A DNA stretch of 7,217 nt. Origin: Chlamydiota bacterium (GTDB lineage: Bacteria > Chlamydiota > Chlamydiia > Chlamydiales > JAJFMI01). How positions within the stretch are numbered: position 1 is the stretch's first letter; every line of letters begins with the position of its first letter. The position numbers were made by a program, and so were the translations under genes. This document shows positions 1 to 4,685 of this stretch, one piece after another. The notes beneath the pieces are model-generated. The model did not search any database. It was not told the DNA's origin and worked only from the letters and a program-made list of their open reading frames with translations. The DNA lies in assembly GCA_021772235.1 (NCBI GenBank), contig JAJFMI010000112.1:1-7217 (forward strand), written 5' to 3'.

Positions 1-107
1 CGCAACTTGTCGTACAAAAAGTTCAGAGGGCAGATTTTTTGCCAGCTGATCAATTAGAAACGAGTAGTAGAGGGGAGGGTGGTTATGGCCACACAGGTAC
101 GCACTAG
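1..107 (+). CDS. dut: dUTP diphosphatase, C-terminal end only (partial at window start)
   Basis: This is the last 34 codons of a dUTPase, the enzyme that hydrolyses dUTP to dUMP and pyrophosphate and so keeps uracil out of DNA. The first whole codon is at base 3 and the stop is TAG at 105-107. The frame reads QLVVQKVQRADF..., the usual final beta strand after 'IAQ', then a linker and RGEGGYGHTG. That last stretch matches dUTPase motif V, the mobile glycine-rich tail (family form RGxGGFGxTG) that closes over the active site of a neighbouring subunit in the trimer. Tyr replaces the usual Phe that stacks on the uracil ring; an aromatic is kept, so activity is expected. The end overlaps the following ptsN start by 23 bases. 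dut upstream of the ptsN pair is also the order I recall in Chlamydia. The call rests on a short but distinctive motif. Confidence 0.9.
   Translation, partial: QLVVQKVQRADFLPADQLETSSRGEGGYGHTGTH
71..79 (+). promoter_or_regulatory. Ribosome binding site of first ptsN, inside dut
   Basis: The purine run AGGGGAGGG lies 5 bases before the ATG at 85, and decides for that ATG over the in-frame GTG at 79, which overlaps the run itself. The same bases encode the RGEGG part of dUTPase motif V, so one stretch serves both as an active-site codon run and as the ribosome binding site of the next gene. Confidence 0.75.
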
Positions 108-576
108 GAGAAAAAAACGAGCACCGAAGATTGAATTATCATCGATATTTGATCCACGAGCCGTCTTTTTTTTAGAAGAATCAACACGTGACGAAGCATT
201 GACAACCATGGTAAATGGTATGAACGTGGGGAATAAAGAGATCTTTTTTAAAGCACTCTTAAAAAGAGAAGAACTTGTTTCAACAGCAATCGGTTCTGGA
301 ATAGCCATTCCGCATGCTAAATTGGAAGAGCTCGATCGATTTTTTCTTGGCATAGGAATCGTAAAAGAAAAAGGAATAGAGTGGGAAGCGCGCGATCACT
401 TTCCGGTACGCATTATCATGTTACTTGGCGGGCCTAAAGGCGCTGAAAGCCAATACCTCGGACTGCTTTCACAAACCACATCGATGCTCCGTGACCATCG
501 TATTGATTTAATAAAAGCAACTACACCCGAAGAAGTTGCACAAATCATCTCTCTGCAGGAGGTCTATGGATCTTGA
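85..576 (+). CDS. ptsN: PTS EIIA-Ntr-type phosphocarrier protein (first of two paralogues)
   Basis: This 163-residue cytoplasmic protein is close to the usual length of a stand-alone EIIA-Ntr. EIIA-Ntr accepts phosphate from HPr-type carriers on a histidine and acts by binding partner proteins rather than by moving sugar. The key motif is STAIGSGIAIPHAKL, with the phosphorylatable His at residue 77, matching the E. coli PtsN site (family form G.G.AIPH.K). The core strands follow (FFLGIGIV, VRIIMLLGG), then a C-terminal helical part. Residues 6-14 (RTRRKKRAP) form a basic head that is not part of the usual domain. It overlaps dut by 23 bases and the next ptsN by 11, so it is probably translated by coupling within one transcript. 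In Chlamydia, PtsN paralogues occur with HPr and enzyme I but without an ordinary sugar permease, so a regulatory role is more likely than transport. The family call is firm; the partner is unknown. Confidence 0.95.
   Translation: MATQVRTRRKKRAPKIELSSIFDPRAVFFLEESTRDEALTTMVNGMNVGNKEIFFKALLKREELVSTAIGSGIAIPHAKLEELDRFFLGIGIVKEKGIEWEARDHFPVRIIMLLGGPKGAESQYLGLLSQTTSMLRDHRIDLIKATTPEEVAQIISLQEVYGS
557..562 (+). promoter_or_regulatory. Ribosome binding site of second ptsN
   Basis: A perfect AGGAGG ends only 3 bases before the ATG at 566. The spacing is short, but no other start sits near a comparable site, and the DNA-binding domain begins directly after this ATG. The site lies inside the coding end of the first ptsN. 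Confidence 0.65.
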
Positions 577-1186
577 AATTAACGACGTTGCGAAACTATT
601 AAAAGTTTCCGAAAAGACCATTGAAGAGTGGCTAGTAGCAGGAAAAATCCCCTCATACCGCTTAGAAGGCAAACACCGCTTTTCTCGTTCAGAAATCCAA
701 GATTGGATGATGCAGCGGCAAGAGACCCTCCCAACAAACGCTGACTTTTCCCTCTATCGCGCTCTTTTTCGCGGTGAAGTACTTCATGGTAATTTTGGCA
801 CTGAAAAAGAAAAGATCATCCAAAACGTCATGTCTCAACTTAGTGAAAAATTCCCAGAATCCGTTGGTAATCCTGCACAACTTTTTCTGGAACGCGAACG
901 CATGATGTCAACAGCCCTCGGTCGCGGCATCGCCGTTCCCCACACCCGTGAATTCCTTATCGAAGGCCCACACTCCCTCGTTTCAACAGTATTTCTTGAA
1001 AATCCAATCGATTGGGGCGGCCTCGATGGCAAACCCGTTTCCACACTGTTTTTCCTCATGGCAACATCAGACAAGCAACATCTGCAACTCCTCGCCCAAA
1101 TCGCGCATCTAGCGAGCAGCCCGAAAATGCTCACACTACTCGAAAAGCAACCGCAGAAGACAGAGCTCCTCGCTTTAATCAAATAA
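566..1186 (+). CDS. ptsN: HTH DNA-binding domain fused to PTS EIIA-Ntr domain (second PtsN paralogue)
   Basis: This 206-residue protein has two domains. Residues 1-48 form an excisionase/MerR-like helix-turn-helix: LEINDVAKLLKVSEKTIEEW, then a wing-like GKIPSYRLEGKHRFSRSEIQDWM, close to the HTH_17 family pattern. Residues from about 62 to 206 are an EIIA-Ntr domain, with the active-site motif STALGRGIAVPHTR and the phosphate-accepting His at 126. The fusion suggests a transcription regulator whose DNA binding or partner contacts respond to PTS phosphorylation; that reading is inference. The same fusion is known in Chlamydia (CT291, as I recall). It overlaps the first ptsN by 11 bases and follows a strong AGGAGG, so the two are translated together. 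A TTG at 536 in the same frame would add 10 residues, but lacks a good ribosome binding site. The next gene is convergent, so this is the operon's last gene. Confidence 0.94.
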   Translation: MDLEINDVAKLLKVSEKTIEEWLVAGKIPSYRLEGKHRFSRSEIQDWMMQRQETLPTNADFSLYRALFRGEVLHGNFGTEKEKIIQNVMSQLSEKFPESVGNPAQLFLERERMMSTALGRGIAVPHTREFLIEGPHSLVSTVFLENPIDWGGLDGKPVSTLFFLMATSDKQHLQLLAQIAHLASSPKMLTLLEKQPQKTELLALIK

Positions 1187-1294
1187 GAGGGACCCATCTC
1201 TGCTATCGCCAAATCGATTTTCAGCCGCTAAGCCGTGTTGTCTATACTGTCATAGCGGCTGGAAATCGATTTTGCTTTGCGATATGAATCCCTC
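1187..1294. repeat. 108-bp imperfect palindrome between convergent genes; possible terminator or dispersed repeat
   Basis: The element begins at the base after the ptsN stop codon. Three blocks pair in order from outside in: GAGGGA (1187-1192) with TCCCTC (1289-1294), TATCGC (1204-1209) with GCGATA (1279-1284), and a 20-bp block (1211-1230) with its near-perfect complement (1253-1272). The single mismatch in the long block is a U-G pair (1221/1262) in plus-strand RNA, so the hairpin is fully paired there; in minus-strand RNA it is an A-C mismatch. The loop is 22 bases (1231-1252). The long stem is followed by ATTTTGCTTT, a modest T-rich run. This could end transcription of the dut-ptsN-ptsN operon and perhaps of the convergent gene too. 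The nested arms and matching 6-bp ends also resemble a small palindromic or MITE-like repeat, which only a genome search can settle. Confidence 0.75.
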
Positions 1295-1336
1295 ACGCCG
1301 CTTCGCGCTAAAAAATAGCCTTTTTGAATGACTACT

Positions 1337-4300
1337 TTATGGGGATATTTCTGTACAGCGTTCGTAGTGATTCCCACTTGCATAGATGAAAACACGGTCT
1401 TGATCATTCGCTGAGCAAATTTCGCAGACGCGGTTTGTGCCATCTTCTGCTGTTTCAATAAGGACTATAGACTTGTTGTAAGCATAGCCTATCATTGCAA
1501 GTTCATCATCACTTAAGTAGTAGGAAGTATTGAGCATTGCTGCATGCCACGCTTCGTAGCATTTATCCTCTATCTTTAAGAGCTCATCTAAAGCTTCTTT
1601 GCTTGTGTGAAAATTGTTTTCTGACATTTTAGGGTCTGCAGCTATTTCTTTCAATCGAGGGATTCCTAATGAGGTGAGAAGATATTCTGCTCCATTAGTT
1701 CCGTCACTTAGCCAAGTTAAGAATTCTTCTTCGGTTGAAAATTGGCGGATTTTTGGGTCGAGTATTCTGAGAAAATCTAACGGTGTTTTTTCTGAGTCAA
1801 AAATTGCGGCGACTTTTTCTTGGATATATTGCTGAAGAGGTTTCTCATTAATAATAATATTTTGTGCAAAAATTTTATCACTTGTGTTCAGTTGCCCCCG
1901 GATGATCTTACCAAGAAGATTTTTAATGGTGTTTTCGTATAGAGGCGCAAGTTCAGCTTTCATCCATTCGTTTGTGAGCGTATTTACTAGTTTGTTAAGA
2001 AATTCTTGTCGAATTGTAGTGTCTGCTGGAGAATTGTATTGATATGAAGATAAGGGGGTACCAAGTGCGCTATGAAATGCGCAGTTGCCATCGCCAATTG
2101 TTTGTTGTCGTTTGAGGCATTGCACGCCGAATTGGTACTCGCTTAAGTTAAATTGATCGGGCGGCTCTGGCGCAGGTAATTCTTCAGTAACAGTTGGATC
2201 GCCTTCTCCTTCTCGTTTTATTTGGCATATTTTAAAATCAAAGCCCATACTACGTATTTCACGCTCTAACCCAATGATCTCAAGTTTTGCAATTGTTGAG
2301 CTGATAACAATTTTTGTTTTGCTTCCAGAAAGATATTCAGGGCTCTCATGGAGAAGTCGCTCTGGAGAGTGAGTATCTAAAAAAGTGAGGACAAATGTAA
2401 TTCGTTCGCGCGGTGAATTAGTAAAAAGTTTCATAAACCATTTGCGGAAATCTAGTTCATTTTTATGTTTTTTTCTTAAACGGTAGCAAACTGGTTTGTT
2501 TTCATTGTAAACAAAATCGCAAAACTTTTTTAGGACATCGTCATTACCTGAAAGAGTTGCTTTTAATTTTTTTGCTGAATTGCGCACTTGTGAGCAGGCT
2601 GCTCTCGCATGGTCTCCATCAATCCCTTCTTTCACATGAAAAAGATGAAGAGGTCCATCATCTGTAAAGTGCAGGAGGTCGAAAAGCTCAATTCCATCTG
2701 GAATAACTGTGTCTCCTACTAGGAAATTATCAGTTTCATGAAATGAGGCATTGTATAGCCCTTCATCGTGATGGTCACTTCTTACTTCTAGAAATGTTTT
2801 TAGATCTTCAGGAATGCCAGGATAATAGGGGATGACAACTCGATTCTTTTCATCTAGGATTTTTTTTTCCTTATGCATCTCTCTAAAGAGTTTTTGGGCA
2901 TTATCTTTGTTGATTCCAAGTTCTTCTAGGTCATTACGAGTTAAAACTTTCACCCTTCTTTTGTTGAGTTTTTCTTGAATGAGTTGATGGAACTGTTTGT
3001 AAGTCGTAGATCGCCCGAAAAAATGAGCTTTAATTACCCTGCAAACAATTTTATCTTCACTGTCAAGATAGCTGCCCTTTTTTTCTTTTAAACATGAAAG
3101 TTTAGTTTTAAAGGAACGCAATTCATTGTCTTTTATTGGTGTTCCCTTTTGCCATTTTTGTTTTAGGTGTCTTTCATCGCTTGGAATAATCAAGCTGGTC
3201 ATAATGATACTATTGAGTGCATTTTGTACTTGCAGAAGATAGTTAGCGTTTGGCTTGTACCAGAGACCACAAGCGTGAAAATAGCGCGCGCCATACATAT
3301 TCAGCTCGCCATCAAAACAATCAGCAAGAGTTACATATTTGGGGCGCCCATTGCGTTGGAATATAATATAAATTTTATCAATGTCATCGAACATATTGCT
3401 CTTATGAATTGACTCAAGAATTTCATCAGTTGTAGGTAGGTAGTTCCAGCGATTTATTTCTGTATTTCCATATTCACAGATAATTTCTTGGCTTTTCCAG
3501 TAATCATCGAAATATTTTGGGCAGAGGTTAAAGGTGCGTGAGTTCTTAGGGTGTTTGATTGCAGATATTAGAAGTTTTTTCGCCACTTCCATGCAACTGT
3601 TGCGTTCTTCCTTGTTTTCAACAGGTGTAAGATAATCAAGCCAAGAAAAATTATCTTTTGGTGGAGAGGTGTTTTCTGTAAGACCTGTCTCGGTTTTGCT
3701 TTCAATTGGAGTGGTAAGATGGGCTATCAAAGTGGGAAACTCCTTTATTGGTATGTAGCGCTTGTAGAAGCAGATTGAGCCCCGTGTTAAATGGACCATT
3801 GTATTTAAAGCAATGTTATCAAATAATTGAATGATTTTTGCAAAAGGATTCAGTTTGACCTTAAGTGCAACACTGATTGTTTCCAAGCTATCAGGATTAG
3901 TTTTATGATTACTTCCCTCTTTATACCAGGTTTGTTTGGCAAGCAGGGGACCAACAGTATGACGATTTTTGATTTCAGTTATGCTGTCATCCTTCAAAAT
4001 GGTTTTTGCAATATGAGCGGGGAAGTTAAATTCTGCGTACCGCTTAAAAACGTTATACGATTGATGTGTTGTAAATGCGAAAAAAACGACTTTTTTGATT
4101 TTTGTAATCGTTCCATAGAGAAAAAAGAGATAGTGTTTTTGTGAGGACTCAAATAGCTCTTTATCTGCTCCTAATTGAATAAGCTCCTTAGCGTATTTAA
4201 ATTCGTGAGAATATGTTGCTACGTAACCGACTAATTGAACAAGTGAAAATCCTTCTTCATTTTCCCAGTTCACATGACCTTCTGGAAAAATTGGTTCATA

Positions 4301-4477
4301 GAGCCCCTTCTCTTTAAGATTATTGTAGCTTGTGATGATTCGGTCAGTTAAATTTTTGCAAGATTCCAGGGGTTGTGTAGCAGTGAAGATATTGGGAAAG
4401 GCCGTTTGCAATTTTGGAATTGATAGCCGCCAGATGCTGATATTTTCACCAACAAATGTTGCTTGTTTAGTCTTCAT
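1337..4477 (-). CDS. Large OTU-domain putative effector with DUF6119-like (nuclease-fold?) central region
   Basis: This is a 1046-residue protein with no signal peptide or clear membrane segment. The C-terminal part (about 785-1046) carries an OTU cysteine-protease signature: TIGDGNCAFHSAL with Asp796 and Cys799, a late YYLSDDELAMIGYAYNKSIVLIE block, and GNHYE with the candidate catalytic His1037. OTU proteases typically cut ubiquitin chains. The 238-residue Cys-to-His span is long and mostly helical. The middle (about 360-757) shows, in order, GLWYKPNANYLLQVQNALNSI, a YNASF segment, IELFDLLHF...LHLFHVKEG and SGSKTKIVISSTIAK...GFDFKI; this order resembles the DUF6119/TIGR04141 family as I remember it. 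A charged segment (about 435-560) interrupts it. Residues about 72-107 look like a degenerate ankyrin unit (EEGFSLVQLV...AKELIQLGADKE). The start ATG follows AAGGG by 6 bases. Two 60-base samples (1981-2040, 2461-2520) have 18 and 17 G+C, against 23 and 32 in two clpC samples (5041-5100, 6241-6300), which hints at foreign origin. A role as a secreted host-directed effector is inference; an intracellular toxin or defence protein is the main alternative. Confidence 0.88.
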   Translation of the reverse strand: MKTKQATFVGENISIWRLSIPKLQTAFPNIFTATQPLESCKNLTDRIITSYNNLKEKGLYEPIFPEGHVNWENEEGFSLVQLVGYVATYSHEFKYAKELIQLGADKELFESSQKHYLFFLYGTITKIKKVVFFAFTTHQSYNVFKRYAEFNFPAHIAKTILKDDSITEIKNRHTVGPLLAKQTWYKEGSNHKTNPDSLETISVALKVKLNPFAKIIQLFDNIALNTMVHLTRGSICFYKRYIPIKEFPTLIAHLTTPIESKTETGLTENTSPPKDNFSWLDYLTPVENKEERNSCMEVAKKLLISAIKHPKNSRTFNLCPKYFDDYWKSQEIICEYGNTEINRWNYLPTTDEILESIHKSNMFDDIDKIYIIFQRNGRPKYVTLADCFDGELNMYGARYFHACGLWYKPNANYLLQVQNALNSIIMTSLIIPSDERHLKQKWQKGTPIKDNELRSFKTKLSCLKEKKGSYLDSEDKIVCRVIKAHFFGRSTTYKQFHQLIQEKLNKRRVKVLTRNDLEELGINKDNAQKLFREMHKEKKILDEKNRVVIPYYPGIPEDLKTFLEVRSDHHDEGLYNASFHETDNFLVGDTVIPDGIELFDLLHFTDDGPLHLFHVKEGIDGDHARAACSQVRNSAKKLKATLSGNDDVLKKFCDFVYNENKPVCYRLRKKHKNELDFRKWFMKLFTNSPRERITFVLTFLDTHSPERLLHESPEYLSGSKTKIVISSTIAKLEIIGLEREIRSMGFDFKICQIKREGEGDPTVTEELPAPEPPDQFNLSEYQFGVQCLKRQQTIGDGNCAFHSALGTPLSSYQYNSPADTTIRQEFLNKLVNTLTNEWMKAELAPLYENTIKNLLGKIIRGQLNTSDKIFAQNIIINEKPLQQYIQEKVAAIFDSEKTPLDFLRILDPKIRQFSTEEEFLTWLSDGTNGAEYLLTSLGIPRLKEIAADPKMSENNFHTSKEALDELLKIEDKCYEAWHAAMLNTSYYLSDDELAMIGYAYNKSIVLIETAEDGTNRVCEICSANDQDRVFIYASGNHYERCTEISP

Positions 4478-4482
4478 TTCGT

Positions 4483-4517
4483 GCCCTTAAGTTTTTGAGA
4501 CGATTTGAGCTTAAGGC
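4483..4517 (-). promoter_or_regulatory. Ribosome binding site and possible masking hairpin upstream of the OTU gene
   Basis: The likely ribosome binding site AAGGG (plus-strand 4484-4488) is 6 bases before the ATG. It lies in one arm of an 8-bp inverted repeat: GCC-C-TTAAG (4483-4491, one bulged C) against CTTAAGGC (4510-4517), with an 18-base loop. In the mRNA this hairpin would cover the ribosome binding site and could hold translation low until it is opened. The pairing is seen directly; a regulatory effect is inference, and an arrangement of this size can arise by chance in AT-rich leaders. Confidence 0.4.
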
Positions 4518-4624
4518 AACGTTGCTAAAATTGTAAAGAATTAATTAACTGACAATGAGATTTTTTTATTAGCTAAGACCACTTTGCCAGTTACATTCTG
4601 GAAAGTTGAGTTTTTCATCTATTC

Positions 4625-4662
4625 AAAAAAAAAGAAAACCCGCAATGATTATTACGGGCTTT
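4625..4662 (-). terminator. Intrinsic terminator of clpC
   Basis: Read on the minus strand, 23 bases after the clpC stop, AAAGCCCGTAAT and ATTGCGGGTTTT form a 12-bp stem (4651-4662 with 4635-4646) with two G-U pairs and a 4-base loop. It is followed by a C and a run of nine T (plus-strand A run with 4625-4633). This is a textbook rho-independent terminator, and it separates clpC from the OTU gene downstream on the same strand, which therefore needs its own promoter. Confidence 0.92.
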
Positions 4663-4685
4663 AGAAAAAAATCAGATAAAAAATT

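Noticed and set aside
79..84. GTG start at 79 for the first ptsN
   Set aside because: It overlaps the ribosome binding site itself, while the ATG at 85 has correct spacing from AGGGGAGGG.
536..565. TTG start at 536 for the second ptsN, adding 10 residues
   Set aside because: There is no suitable ribosome binding site, the added residues match nothing in the HTH family, and AGGAGG precedes the ATG at 566.
835..1212. Open frame of 125 codons on the minus strand across the second ptsN
   Set aside because: It is antisense to a well-supported gene, its translation has no recognisable domain, and it arises from the codon pattern of the opposite strand.
1307..1325. Small hairpin GCTA-AAAAA-TAGC followed by CTTTTT near the end of the OTU gene
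   Set aside because: A 4-bp stem is too weak for an intrinsic terminator, and the larger palindrome next to it is the better candidate.
1187..4477. Toxin-antitoxin or cifA-cifB-like two-gene operon around the OTU gene
   Set aside because: No second gene is co-directional and adjacent: clpC upstream has its own terminator, and downstream lies a convergent operon.
4530..4555. Possible promoter for the OTU gene on the minus strand: TTGTCA (4550-4555) and TACAAT (4530-4535)
   Set aside because: The hexamers look good, but the spacer is only 14 bases, too short for a normal sigma-70 site; AT-rich leaders give such matches by chance.
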